Shown here: in pieces, positions 7,250 through 15,625 of the stretch
Layout: each line of letters opens with the position of its first letter
How positions within the stretch are numbered: the stretch's first letter is position 1
Origin: JAZLIT01 sp045617525
GTDB lineage: Bacteria; Bacillota; Bacilli; Bacillales_A; Planococcaceae
Direction of reading: 5' to 3'
DNA: 25,066 bases
NCBI GenBank assembly: GCA_045617525.1
Contig: JAZLIT010000261.1
Coordinates: 1 to 25,066, forward strand
Position numbers and translations under genes: made by a program
The notes under the pieces: model-generated
Seen by the model: only the letters and a program-made list of their open reading frames with translations
The model's database searches: none
Told to the model about the DNA's origin: nothing

Positions 7250-10200
7250 ATGTCGGTCGTTTATCCACAAATTCGTACAAGTGCAGATTTACTGAAAAGC
7301 ACGATTCGTATCGAAGACCTCGTCCCTTTCTTACAGCAGCAAAAGGCAGAAGCAGGTGCAATCGTTAATTCGAAGTTGTACGGGCTTTTGCCTTTTATTT
7401 CTGCTATGAAAGAGGCTAAAATTCACCCAGTTATTGGGTTACAAGTGCAGGTGGAATTTGAGGAAGAGGGAATTTTACCGCTGATTTTATATGCGGCCAC
7501 GAATGAAGGCTATCGAAATTTATTGAAAATAAGTAGTGCTACTGCAATTCGTGCTTCTGAGAATTTACCTATTCGCTGGTTGCAAAGTTATGCGCAGGGC
7601 TGTATATCAGTAATTCCTGCCCTATCAAGTAGGGCGCTTTGGCTAGAACAACGATGCTTTCCATTTGCTTTGCAATTAAAGGAAGCATTTGGTGAGAATT
7701 TATATGTAGGGATTGCACGAAATGGAAAACAAGCAGAGCAGGAACCCTTTGCTGTTGCGCTAAGTGAACAGCTAGCTGCAAAAATAATTGTCCTTCATGA
7801 AAATTTATATAGTAAGCAGGAAGATTTCTTTGCTTATGAAGTGGCGACTGCCATTGAATCCGGTGTTAAATTAAATGAATCCTTCCAGCTTGAAAAAAGT
7901 AATCAGCAGTTTATGTATAGTGCAGAGCAGTGGCAAACAATATTCGCAGATGTGCCAGAGTGGTTAGATGAGACGAGGAAGTTATTATTAAGCTGTCAAG
8001 TAGATATTGATGGTTCTCTTGTACATATGCCGGAGTTCCCAGTACCAGAGGGCACTACTGCGGAACACTATTTGCAGGAGCGAGTGATGGAAGGGTTAAG
8101 ATTCCGAATGGGCGATCAAATTCCAAGTGCATATTTAGAGCGTGTAAATTATGAGCTCCATGTAATGAATTCAATGGGCTATGCGGATTATTTTTTAATT
8201 GTGGAAGACTTTATGCGATATGCGCGAGAGCAGCATATTTTAACAGGGCCAGGGCGTGGTTCTGCTGCGAGCTCACTTGTAGCCTATGCACTTCAGATTA
8301 CACAGGTCGATCCGCTGAAATATGATTTACTATTTGAGCGCTTTTTAAATCCAGAGCGTGTATCGCTTCCAGATATTGATATTGATTTTGTGGACACGCG
8401 ACGTGAAGAAGTCATTCAATATGTAGCGGCGAAATATGGTAAGCAATATGTGGCTCAAATTATTACGTTTGGTACGTTATCTGCGAAAGCTGTAGCGCGT
8501 GACGTGGCAAGGATGTTTAATTTTGATAGTAAAACATTGGAAATGATATCGAAACTGATTCCAAATCGAAATGGGATAACGCTACAAGATGCGTACACAC
8601 AATCTGAGCAGCTACGAACTTGGGTTCAGGGAGAATCAATCCGTGTTAAGTGGTTTAAAGCAGCGCTTAAATTAGAAGGACTACCTCGAAATGCATCGAC
8701 GCATGCTGCAGGAGTTGTGTTGAGCCCAGTTCCACTAGTCGATGTTGTACCGATTGAAATGGGTCATGATGGTGTTTATTTAACACAATGGCCTATGCAA
8801 GAGGTAGAGCAATCGGGGTTGCTGAAAATGGACTTTTTAGGACTTCGAAATTTAACGATTTTGGAGCAAATTCGTAAGTCGATTCAATTCACACATAATT
8901 TTGCACTTGATTTCAATAAAATCCCCCTTGATGATGCTTCTACGTTTCAATTATTAAAATCTGGCGATACAACAGGGATTTTTCAACTTGAATCAGATGG
9001 GATGAGGAAGGCATTAAGAGAAATTCAACCATCTCATTTTTTAGATATTGTTGCAGTTAACGCATTGTATCGTCCTGGCCCGATGGATTTTATTCCTGTA
9101 TATGCGCGTAGAAAAAATAAGATGGAGCAAGTGGTAATGCCTCATCCACAATTAGCGCCAATCTTAACTGAAACATACGGGATTATTATATATCAGGAGC
9201 AAATTATGCGAATTGCAAACGTAATGGCAGGCTTTACAATCGGTGAAGCTGATTTATTACGACGTGCAGTGAGTAAAAAGAAGCGTGAAGTATTAGAGGA
9301 AAACGAAGCGAAGTTTGTCGCTGGCGCAATGAAACAGGGCTACCCAGAGCAAACAGCAAAAGAAGTATATGAGTTAATAGTACGCTTTGCAGATTATGGA
9401 TTTGCTAAAAGTCATGCGGTTGCCTATAGCTTGATTTCTTATCAAATGGCCTTTTTAAAAGCAAATTATCCGGTAAATTTCTATGCAGCGTTATTGACGA
9501 ATGCATCTGGTAATCAGGATAAGCTTGGACAACTTATTCAAGAGGCAAAATTACGTGGTATTCAAATTTTACCTCCCTCGATTGCACGAAGCGGGCGTTA
9601 CTTTAAAGTAGAACAGGGCAAAATCCGTTTTAGCTTATCTGCAATTAAAGGCGTTCCGCAGCCTGTATTGAAACGAATAGCCGAGCTAGAAACGAATTCA
9701 ATACATTCAATTTTTGACTTGGCGCTTGCAATTGGTGGGAAAATATTTACCCGAAAAAATATAGAGCCACTTATTAAGGCCGGAGCACTCGATGAATTTG
9801 GGAAGGATAGGGCTGTTTTGCTAGCTACTCTAGATGCTGCAGTAAATCAGGCTGACCTTGCAGAACAATTTTCAGGTGATACGGATATTTTTGGAGACAA
9901 TCCATATGCGTTTGGGAAGCCAAAACATATTAATGTGAATCCAATTCCAATGAAAGAAAAATTAAATTTTGAAAAAGAGGTACTTGGCCTATATTTATCG
10001 GATCATCCGTTAACAATATTACGTCAGGGTCTGCAATTCCCAGTTGCAAGTATATTGCAAATTACGCAAATGCAAAATAATGCTCCAGTGAAGTTACTCG
10101 GACAAGTAGAGGAACAACGTGTAATTCGTACAAAGAAGGGTGAACAAATGGCATTTGTGACGATTAGTGATGAATATGGGCAAATTTCATTAACACTGTT

Positions 10201-10324
10201 TCCCAAAGAATATGCACAATTCCGTACTTTGCTTGAGAATGAAGCGGTCATTTTAGTGGAAGGGAATTTAGAGCAGAAATTTGGAAAGTCACAAATTAAG
10301 GTTAGAACAGTCACTAATTTATAG
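7250..10324 (+). CDS. dnaE: DNA polymerase III alpha subunit, DnaE type
   Basis: The second replicative C-family polymerase of Firmicutes, which in B. subtilis extends RNA primers before handing over to PolC. The catalytic acidic residues are present: Asp375 and Asp377 in LPDIDIDF, and Asp528 in LLKMDFLGLRNL. GPGRGSAASS, the helix-hairpin-helix region (YGFAKSHAVAYS) and an OB fold near the end are also visible. Two oddities stand out. The N-terminal PHP domain has lost its metal-binding motifs: the usual HxHxxYS region reads VYPQIRTSADLL and the TDH motif reads IVNSKLYG. The protein is 1024 residues, about 90 shorter than B. subtilis DnaE, ending just after the OB fold. There is no 3'-5' exonuclease domain. 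AGGAGGGG at 7237-7244 selects ATG 7250 over an open upstream extension overlapping nrnA. Confidence 0.96.
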   Translation: MSVVYPQIRTSADLLKSTIRIEDLVPFLQQQKAEAGAIVNSKLYGLLPFISAMKEAKIHPVIGLQVQVEFEEEGILPLILYAATNEGYRNLLKISSATAIRASENLPIRWLQSYAQGCISVIPALSSRALWLEQRCFPFALQLKEAFGENLYVGIARNGKQAEQEPFAVALSEQLAAKIIVLHENLYSKQEDFFAYEVATAIESGVKLNESFQLEKSNQQFMYSAEQWQTIFADVPEWLDETRKLLLSCQVDIDGSLVHMPEFPVPEGTTAEHYLQERVMEGLRFRMGDQIPSAYLERVNYELHVMNSMGYADYFLIVEDFMRYAREQHILTGPGRGSAASSLVAYALQITQVDPLKYDLLFERFLNPERVSLPDIDIDFVDTRREEVIQYVAAKYGKQYVAQIITFGTLSAKAVARDVARMFNFDSKTLEMISKLIPNRNGITLQDAYTQSEQLRTWVQGESIRVKWFKAALKLEGLPRNASTHAAGVVLSPVPLVDVVPIEMGHDGVYLTQWPMQEVEQSGLLKMDFLGLRNLTILEQIRKSIQFTHNFALDFNKIPLDDASTFQLLKSGDTTGIFQLESDGMRKALREIQPSHFLDIVAVNALYRPGPMDFIPVYARRKNKMEQVVMPHPQLAPILTETYGIIIYQEQIMRIANVMAGFTIGEADLLRRAVSKKKREVLEENEAKFVAGAMKQGYPEQTAKEVYELIVRFADYGFAKSHAVAYSLISYQMAFLKANYPVNFYAALLTNASGNQDKLGQLIQEAKLRGIQILPPSIARSGRYFKVEQGKIRFSLSAIKGVPQPVLKRIAELETNSIHSIFDLALAIGGKIFTRKNIEPLIKAGALDEFGKDRAVLLATLDAAVNQADLAEQFSGDTDIFGDNPYAFGKPKHINVNPIPMKEKLNFEKEVLGLYLSDHPLTILRQGLQFPVASILQITQMQNNAPVKLLGQVEEQRVIRTKKGEQMAFVTISDEYGQISLTLFPKEYAQFRTLLENEAVILVEGNLEQKFGKSQIKVRTVTNL

Positions 10325-10366
10325 AAAAAGAATTAAGAGAAGTTACTTTTCTTAATTCTTTTTTTT
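10325..10366 (+). terminator. Intrinsic terminator of nrnA-dnaE
   Basis: AAAAAGAATTAAGA (10325-10338) pairs perfectly with TCTTAATTCTTTTT (10350-10363), 14 bp, ending in a run of T. It starts at the stop codon of dnaE. Confidence 0.92.
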
Positions 10367-10417
10367 CTGAACAATGCTTTACAGAAAAATGAAAATTTTG
10401 TATGCTTAAGTAAAAGA

Positions 10418-10428
10418 TGGTCTGACCA
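10418..10428. promoter_or_regulatory. FadR-type GntR operator upstream of the gntR gene
   Basis: TGGTCTGACCA is a perfect palindrome and an exact instance of TGGTNNNACCA, the operator core recognised by FadR-subfamily GntR regulators. It lies 37 bp upstream of the regulator's start. Possible -10 hexamers at 10438-10446 (TACTAT / TATACA) would place it over the -35 region, as expected for autorepression. Confidence 0.65.
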
Positions 10429-10464
10429 CTTGGGTTGTACTATACATAAGAAGGGTGGCGAATC

Positions 10465-11091
10465 TTGGTGGATGAGAGTAAAAAGCGATTTATACATATT
10501 GTGCAAGAGCTAAAGAATATAATTGATCAAAATCAAATCCAACCGGGAGATAAATTACCATCAGAGCGTGTTTTGACAGAGCAGTTACAAGTAGGTCGTT
10601 CTTCTGTACGTGAAGCGTTAAGAAGTCTTGAATTATTAGGGTTAATTGAAACGAAGCATGGAGGCGGTACATTTTTAGCGAACAGTCAGCATCATAAGTT
10701 AGTTGATATTGTTTCCTCATTTATTTTGCAAAATGATCAATCAATTAAAGAGGTACATCAAATTCGTCAGATGCATGAAAAAGAAGCGATTCGTGCGATT
10801 TGTGATACAGAGTCAAATACAGTTCCCGCTGTATGGGAAAGTTTTTTTGATCAAGTTGTACTAGGTGTTCGGGTTGAGCGAGCGGAAATTTTAAAAGAAA
10901 TGATTATTTTAAGTAATAATCGTCTTGCTTTAAAAATTTGGTTGCAGCTAGCAGCCTATAGCTATCCGCTAATTAATCAATCAATAACTGACGAAGAAAA
11001 GCTTCCACTTCAAGTACTTTTAAAGGCAATTCAAATGAATTATGTTGATGAAGCAATTGATGCCTATGATGAATGGATTACGCTATTTTAG
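10465..11091 (+). CDS. FadR-subfamily GntR transcriptional regulator
   Basis: A 208-residue regulator with an N-terminal GntR winged helix (about 8-72). PGDKLPSERVLTEQL and the recognition helix GRSSVREALRSLELLGLI are textbook, followed by the wing GGGTFL. The C-terminal 130 residues are helical and fit a shortened FCD ligand domain, but I find none of the Asp/His metal ligands of typical FCD domains, so the ligand may bind without metal. The start is TTG 10465 or GTG 10468 (ttggtg); AAGGGTGG at 10452-10458 suits either. In Bacillus genomes a similar regulator precedes accD-accA, which suggests a link to malonyl-CoA or fatty acid synthesis, but accDA is missing here. The operator just upstream implies autoregulation. 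Confidence 0.88.
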   Translation: MVDESKKRFIHIVQELKNIIDQNQIQPGDKLPSERVLTEQLQVGRSSVREALRSLELLGLIETKHGGGTFLANSQHHKLVDIVSSFILQNDQSIKEVHQIRQMHEKEAIRAICDTESNTVPAVWESFFDQVVLGVRVERAEILKEMIILSNNRLALKIWLQLAAYSYPLINQSITDEEKLPLQVLLKAIQMNYVDEAIDAYDEWITLF

Positions 11092-11151
11092 ATAATTTTA
11101 ATCCTTTTCTAAAAAAAATGAACATTTTCTGAATAAGTGGGAAAAGGTATT

Positions 11152-11193
11152 GGGAGAATGTATAAACGTGCATTCTTCCATTATTCATTTTTT
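11152..11193 (+). terminator. Hairpin, probable terminator after gntR
   Basis: GGGAGAATG (11152-11160) pairs with CATTCTTCC (11171-11179), 9 bp with one G-U pair and a 10-nt loop. The T-rich tail (TTATTCATTTTTT) begins right after the stem but is interrupted, so efficiency is uncertain. Confidence 0.55.
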
Positions 11194-11231
11194 GATAGAG
11201 ATACGAGTAATAGGAAATTGTAATTATTTTA

Positions 11232-11260
11232 TTTATAATTCTGATAATTTGTTCTATAGA
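11232..11260 (+). promoter_or_regulatory. Weak candidate sigma-A promoter of pfkA-pyk
   Basis: TTTATA (11232-11237), a 17-bp spacer and TATAGA (11255-11260) match at 4/6 in each box, about 70 bp upstream of pfkA. Several other AT-rich alternatives exist nearby. Confidence 0.3.
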
Positions 11261-11330
11261 TTGGTTACATAACTGGTTTATTCATGTTAATGTGATTCAT
11301 AGAAGTAGCTTTCAAGGAGGTAATAGCCAA

Positions 11331-12290
11331 GTGAAAAAGATTGCAGTATTAACAAGTGGTGGCGATGCACCGGGCATGAATGCGGCTATTCGTGCAGTTG
11401 TTCGTAAGGCGTGTAATCATGATGTCGAAGTGGTTGGGGTATATCACGGGTACGAGGGTTTATATAATGGAGATTTTGAGTTATTGGATTTAGGATCTGT
11501 AGGTGGAATTATTCAACGTGGAGGCACGAAATTATATTCTGCACGATTCCCGGAGTTTAAAGAGGACGATTATCAATATAAAGCGATTGATCAAATGCGT
11601 GCAGAAGGTATTGAAGGTCTTGTTGTAATCGGTGGAGATGGATCTTACCGTGGTGCAATGGAACTGACGCAAAAGGGATTCCCTTGTGTCGGAATTCCTG
11701 GGACAATTGATAATGATGTACCTGGCACAGAATATACAATTGGGTTTGATACAGCGATTAATACAGTTGTTGACTCAATTGATAAAATTCGTGACACCGC
11801 GACAAGTCACGAAAATACATTTATAGTAGAAGTAATGGGGCGAGATGCAGGAGATATCGCACTTTGGGCAGGACTTGCGGCGGGAGCGGAGTCTGTACTA
11901 ATTCCAGAAGAGGAATTTGATTTAGATGATATTATTCTTCGACTTGAGCGAGGAGTAGCTCGCGGAAAGCGTCATAGTATACTCATTGTTGCGGAGGGTG
12001 TAATGCCAGCTAATGATTTAGCAAAATTAATTAAAGAAAGAACAAATATTGAAATCCGCGTTTCAGTTCTGGGACATATGCAACGAGGCGGTTCCCCGTC
12101 GGCTCGTGATCGAGTGCTAGCTGGTAGGTTAGGTGCAAAGGCAGTCGAGGTATTATTAGAAGGACGTGGCGGTCGAGCGGTTGGCGTGAGAAATCACCTC
12201 ATTATCGATTATGATTTAAAAGAAGCTTATGAAAATAACCATAAAGCAGATTTAAGTTTATACACGCTGTCAAAAGAACTTTCAATTTAA
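11331..12290 (+). CDS. pfkA: ATP-dependent 6-phosphofructokinase
   Basis: Cytoplasmic glycolytic enzyme phosphorylating fructose 6-phosphate to fructose 1,6-bisphosphate. With the GTG start at 11331 it has 319 residues, the same length as B. subtilis and Geobacillus PfkA. ATP-binding TSGGDAPGMNAAIR (about 8-21) and GGDGS (101-105) are intact. Gly104 with Asp103 marks the ATP-dependent type rather than a PPi-dependent enzyme. The catalytic Asp127 lies in PGTIDNDV, followed by MGRDAGDIA and the substrate loop GHMQRGGSP. The frame is open to 11292, but AAGGAGG at 11314-11320 lies inside that extension and points to 11331. Only 27 nt separate it from pyk, so the two controlled steps of glycolysis form one operon. 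Confidence 0.97.
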   Translation: MKKIAVLTSGGDAPGMNAAIRAVVRKACNHDVEVVGVYHGYEGLYNGDFELLDLGSVGGIIQRGGTKLYSARFPEFKEDDYQYKAIDQMRAEGIEGLVVIGGDGSYRGAMELTQKGFPCVGIPGTIDNDVPGTEYTIGFDTAINTVVDSIDKIRDTATSHENTFIVEVMGRDAGDIALWAGLAAGAESVLIPEEEFDLDDIILRLERGVARGKRHSILIVAEGVMPANDLAKLIKERTNIEIRVSVLGHMQRGGSPSARDRVLAGRLGAKAVEVLLEGRGGRAVGVRNHLIIDYDLKEAYENNHKADLSLYTLSKELSI

Positions 12291-12317
12291 AGTGGACACA
12301 AGAGAGGAAGTACCAAA

Positions 12318-14078
12318 ATGAGAAAAACAAAAATCGTATGTACGATTGGCCCGGCAAGTGAATCACCAGAAATGTTAGAAAAATTAATAGAAGCAGGTAT
12401 GAACGTTGCGCGTTTAAACTTTTCACATGGTGGGCATGAAGATCACGCAATTCGTATCGCGGCAATTCGCGATGCAGCAGAGCGTGCTAATAAGCCAGTA
12501 GGGATTTTATTGGATACTAAAGGTCCTGAAATTCGCACACATAACATGGAAAACGGCGAATTACATTTAGTGACAGGTCAAGTAATAGCTATCTCTATGA
12601 CGGAAGTTTTAGGAAATGAAACTACATTTTCAGTAACATACGAGCAATTAATAGAAGATGTTGATCAAAATAATATTATTTTACTTGATGATGGTTTAAT
12701 TGAACTTCGCGTACTAGCGAAAGATGTTGAACAAGGATTAATTCATACAATTGTAGAAAATGCAGGCGTATTAAAAAATAAAAAAGGTGTAAATGTTCCA
12801 GGTGTTGCGATTAAGCTTCCAGGAATTACTGAGAAGGATGCACAAGATATTTTATTCGGTATCGAGCAGGGTGTAGACTTTGTCGCAGCTTCTTTCGTTC
12901 GTACGGCGAAGGATGTACTTGAAATTCGTGAATTATTAGAGAAAAATGGTGGCTCACATATTCAAATTATCCCGAAAATTGAAAACCAAGAAGGCGTAGA
13001 TAATATCGATATGATTATTGAAGTGTCTGATGGGTTAATGGTTGCACGTGGTGATTTAGGTGTAGAAATCCCTGCTGAAGATGTACCGCTTGTTCAAAAA
13101 TCTTTAATACGTAAGTGTAATAAAGTGGGGAAACCAGTCATTACGGCAACACAAATGCTTGATTCAATGCAACGAAACCCACGACCTACTCGTGCAGAAG
13201 CATCAGACGTAGCGAATGCAATTATGGATGGCACGGATGCAATTATGCTTTCAGGTGAAACTGCAGCGGGTCTTTACCCAGTAGAATCAGTTCGTACAAT
13301 GGATAAAATTGCGATACGTACAGAGGATGCGCTTGATTATAAAGCAATCGTTTCTGCCCGTAGCCGTGAGAGAGAAGCGAATATGACTGAAGCAATTTCA
13401 CAAGCAGTTGCTCATACGTCCATTAACCTTGGTGTTAAAGCTGTACTTGCACCTACTGAAAGTGGAAATACGGCGAAAATGATTGCGAAATACCGCCCAG
13501 GTGTACCAATTATCGCGGTAACGGGATCGGTTAATACGGCCCATATGCTCACTTTAGTGTGGGGCGTAAACCCGATTGTAACTGCACGTGTGCAAACAAC
13601 AGATGAAATTTTAGAGCTTTCAGTTGATGCAGCTTTGAAGAGCAAATTTGTTGATTATGGTGATGTTGTAGTCATTACAGCAGGTGTACCGGTTGGTGAA
13701 GCAGGTACAACGAATTTAATGAAAGTTCATGTGATTGGCGATTTATTGGCTCGTGGTCAAGGAATTGGTAAAACATCTGTAGTCGGTAAAGCTGTTATTG
13801 CACAGAATGCAGGCGAGGCTCTTGCGTTTGATACGGATGGCTGTATTTTAGTGACAATGGGCACAGATCGTGAAATGATGCCGGCCATAGAAAACTGTGT
13901 CGGAATTATTACAGAAGAAGGTGGCTTAACGTCACATGCTGCTGTTGTTGGTTTAAGTTTAGGTATCCCTGTCATTGTTGGCGTAAAAGAAGCGACAACA
14001 TTAATTCGTTCAGGACAAGATATTACTATGGATGCAGAAACGGGTGTCATTTATAAAGGGCATGCAAGTGTACTATAA
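12318..14078 (+). CDS. pyk: Pyruvate kinase with C-terminal PEP-utiliser domain
   Basis: Converts phosphoenolpyruvate plus ADP to pyruvate plus ATP. The barrel is complete: ARLNFSHG (31-38), LDTKGPEIRT, IIPKIENQEG with the catalytic lysine near 220, and the signature MVARGDLGVEIP. It continues with MLDSMQRNPRPTRAEASDVANAI and LSGETAAG. At 586 residues it is about 110 longer than E. coli-type enzymes. The extra C-terminal domain has EEGGLTSHAAVVG with His540, the phosphohistidine swivelling-domain motif of PEP-utilising enzymes. This extension is normal for Bacillus and Geobacillus pyruvate kinases, where it does not carry the main reaction. GAGGAAG at 12304-12310 precedes the ATG. A strong terminator closes the pfkA-pyk operon. 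Confidence 0.98.
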   Translation: MRKTKIVCTIGPASESPEMLEKLIEAGMNVARLNFSHGGHEDHAIRIAAIRDAAERANKPVGILLDTKGPEIRTHNMENGELHLVTGQVIAISMTEVLGNETTFSVTYEQLIEDVDQNNIILLDDGLIELRVLAKDVEQGLIHTIVENAGVLKNKKGVNVPGVAIKLPGITEKDAQDILFGIEQGVDFVAASFVRTAKDVLEIRELLEKNGGSHIQIIPKIENQEGVDNIDMIIEVSDGLMVARGDLGVEIPAEDVPLVQKSLIRKCNKVGKPVITATQMLDSMQRNPRPTRAEASDVANAIMDGTDAIMLSGETAAGLYPVESVRTMDKIAIRTEDALDYKAIVSARSREREANMTEAISQAVAHTSINLGVKAVLAPTESGNTAKMIAKYRPGVPIIAVTGSVNTAHMLTLVWGVNPIVTARVQTTDEILELSVDAALKSKFVDYGDVVVITAGVPVGEAGTTNLMKVHVIGDLLARGQGIGKTSVVGKAVIAQNAGEALAFDTDGCILVTMGTDREMMPAIENCVGIITEEGGLTSHAAVVGLSLGIPVIVGVKEATTLIRSGQDITMDAETGVIYKGHASVL

Positions 14079-14090
14079 TAGGTAAAATTT

Positions 14091-14135
14091 TGCGCGAGAT
14101 TGGCTCCGAATTGGATGCAACCTCGCGCATTTTTT
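14091..14135 (+). terminator. Intrinsic terminator of pfkA-pyk
   Basis: TGCGCGAG (14091-14098) pairs perfectly with CTCGCGCA (14122-14129), followed by six T. The GC-rich stem stands out in this AT-rich DNA. Confidence 0.92.
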
Positions 14136-14179
14136 GAGTTCTAGACTATTCGATGTTCACGTCTTATACAATATAGATG

Positions 14180-14205
14180 TGAAACTTTTCTATTAGATTT
14201 TCGTA
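14180..14205 (+). promoter_or_regulatory. Sigma-W-type ECF promoter of fxsA
   Basis: TGAAAC (14180-14185), exactly 16 bp, then CGTA (14202-14205) is a perfect match to the B. subtilis sigma-W consensus, including the T-rich stretch after the -35 (TGAAACTTTT). It lies 36 bp before the fxsA start. CGTA rather than CGTC favours sigma-W over sigma-M. Confidence 0.75.
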
Positions 14206-14241
14206 TTAAAAAAGAGAAGTCATCCACCAGGAGGAATTTTA

Positions 14242-14631
14242 GTGAAAAAAATTAGTGTACTACTTATTTTCTTATTGCTAGCTGAAATGGCAACGCTTAT
14301 TTTAGTAGGTAACTGGGTTGGTGTATTCCCAACACTGTTATTAGTGATTGCGACGTCAGCATTTGGAATATTTATCACGAAAAAAACAGGCGTTCAATCG
14401 GCGAAGGCCGTTCAAAATAGTATGCAAAAGGGACAAGCCCCAGGAGTAGGGATCATTGATGGATTCCTATCATTTATTGGAGGTGTTCTTTTAATCGCCC
14501 CAGGGTTTCTTACTGATATCCTTGGTTTATTAATGCTTACATCGTTGACTCGAAATCTATTCAAGCCAATTATCTTTTTCTGGTTGCGCAAAAAAATGAA
14601 AAATAGCCAAGTTATTCTTTATCAAAAATAG
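14242..14631 (+). CDS. fxsA: FxsA family membrane protein
   Basis: A 129-residue inner-membrane protein of the FxsA/YtzA family; E. coli FxsA relieves F-plasmid exclusion of phage T7, and the role in Bacillales is not established. Hydrophobic segments lie at about 4-20, 26-46 and 70-98. The conserved block GGVLLIAPGFLTDILGLLMLT is clear within the last of these, and a basic tail (LRKKMKNSQ) follows. The GTG start has AGGAGG at 14229-14234 with 7-nt spacing. A perfect sigma-W-type promoter directly upstream implies induction by envelope stress, which fits a membrane protein. Its last 20 bp overlap the 3' end of the converging ytvI. Confidence 0.93.
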   Translation: MKKISVLLIFLLLAEMATLILVGNWVGVFPTLLLVIATSAFGIFITKKTGVQSAKAVQNSMQKGQAPGVGIIDGFLSFIGGVLLIAPGFLTDILGLLMLTSLTRNLFKPIIFFWLRKKMKNSQVILYQK

Positions 14632-15583
14632 ATGTGTTACGTAATTTAACTGTCAGAAGTAATAAAAATGGGCTTAATAAAAAACCGTATAAACCAAATA
14701 ATAAGAGAGAGGCAGCTCCGATTAAAAAGCTGTGGATCGTTCGAACTTGGAAGGACGATGCCCACAATTTAGAATCAATGAGCTGCCTTATTATTATGAG
14801 CGAAATATAGAGTGCAACTAGAATAAGTGATAAGGATATTTTTTGGATAGCAGCGTAATATATTGCTAAAGGTATGAAGAAAATACCGAGTCCGAGGAGA
14901 GGAAGAAGATCAGCAATTGCGACAATTAGGGCAAGTTGTAGAAAATAGGGGAAATGTAGTAAATAAAAAGCCAATGTTAAAATTGAAAATGTTACGGAAA
15001 ATAGGACTGTTTCCACGAAAATGAAATAGCCTAATATAGATGACCCAGCCAAATAAGCATTTGTCCACTTATCACGTACAAGTTTAGGTACTAGGGAAAA
15101 AAACCATAGGCGATTATGTCGGGACTCAATTAAAGAAAAGATGAATGTAAAGAGAAACAATAATACTTTTATAGTATTTGTAATAGAAGCTTGAACGTAG
15201 TTAACAACGATAAGCATGCTTCCTTGGAGCGCAGAACTTGCCTCAGTGAAGACAGAATTAAAGATAGGAAAGCGTTGGAGAGAGTTCCCTATAATTGTAA
15301 GCTGATCACTAATAAAGGGAGTTAATGTTACCACGAGTTGAACACTTAAAACTATTATTTCAATAAAGAATAGTATAACGATTAAGAGTAAAAGAATAAT
15401 GCTAATGGAATGAGGGATTTTGCATTTCTTATGGAAAAAACTAATAATTGGATAAACAAAGTACGCTAAAAAAATCCCGATTGATAACGGGAAAAGCAAA
15501 ATAATCCCCGTTAAATACAAGAATATTAGGAGTACTTCGTAAATTAATTTCATAGGGAAATTCTTAGTGAAAATTATGCCCAA
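14612..15583 (-). CDS. ytvI: YtvI-like AI-2E family (PerM) membrane protein
   Basis: A 323-residue polytopic membrane protein of the AI-2E/PerM family with about eight hydrophobic segments. The family hallmark near the third quarter reads DLLPLLGLGIFFIPLAIYY. Position between fxsA and citZ and this motif point to YtvI, a sporulation integral membrane protein in B. subtilis; it is shorter than B. subtilis YtvI (about 370). The strand is opposite to fxsA and citZ, whereas in B. subtilis these genes run the same way. The first available start is TTG 15583, with AGAGGGG only 3-4 nt upstream; ATG at 15553 is an alternative that would remove ten residues. A sigma-E-like promoter upstream supports mother-cell expression. 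Confidence 0.8.
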   Translation of the reverse strand: MGIIFTKNFPMKLIYEVLLIFLYLTGIILLFPLSIGIFLAYFVYPIISFFHKKCKIPHSISIILLLLIVILFFIEIIVLSVQLVVTLTPFISDQLTIIGNSLQRFPIFNSVFTEASSALQGSMLIVVNYVQASITNTIKVLLFLFTFIFSLIESRHNRLWFFSLVPKLVRDKWTNAYLAGSSILGYFIFVETVLFSVTFSILTLAFYLLHFPYFLQLALIVAIADLLPLLGLGIFFIPLAIYYAAIQKISLSLILVALYISLIIIRQLIDSKLWASSFQVRTIHSFLIGAASLLLFGLYGFLLSPFLLLLTVKLRNTSIFDKE

Positions 15584-15625
15584 ACACCCCTCTTTATTTT
15601 TATGTGTATAAACACTCGAATCTAT

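Noticed and set aside
11261..11280. A second GntR operator before pfkA (TTGGTTACATAACTGG)
   Set aside because: It does not fit TGGTNNNACCA; the right half lacks ACCA.
13412..14050. Long antisense open frames opposite pyk
   Set aside because: They are low-complexity mirror frames of a conserved coding sequence, lack ribosome sites and encode no recognisable domain.
14612..14631. Overlapping 3' ends of fxsA and ytvI as a sign of frameshift or misassembly
   Set aside because: Both proteins end at normal family positions; short tail-to-tail overlaps are common after inversions.
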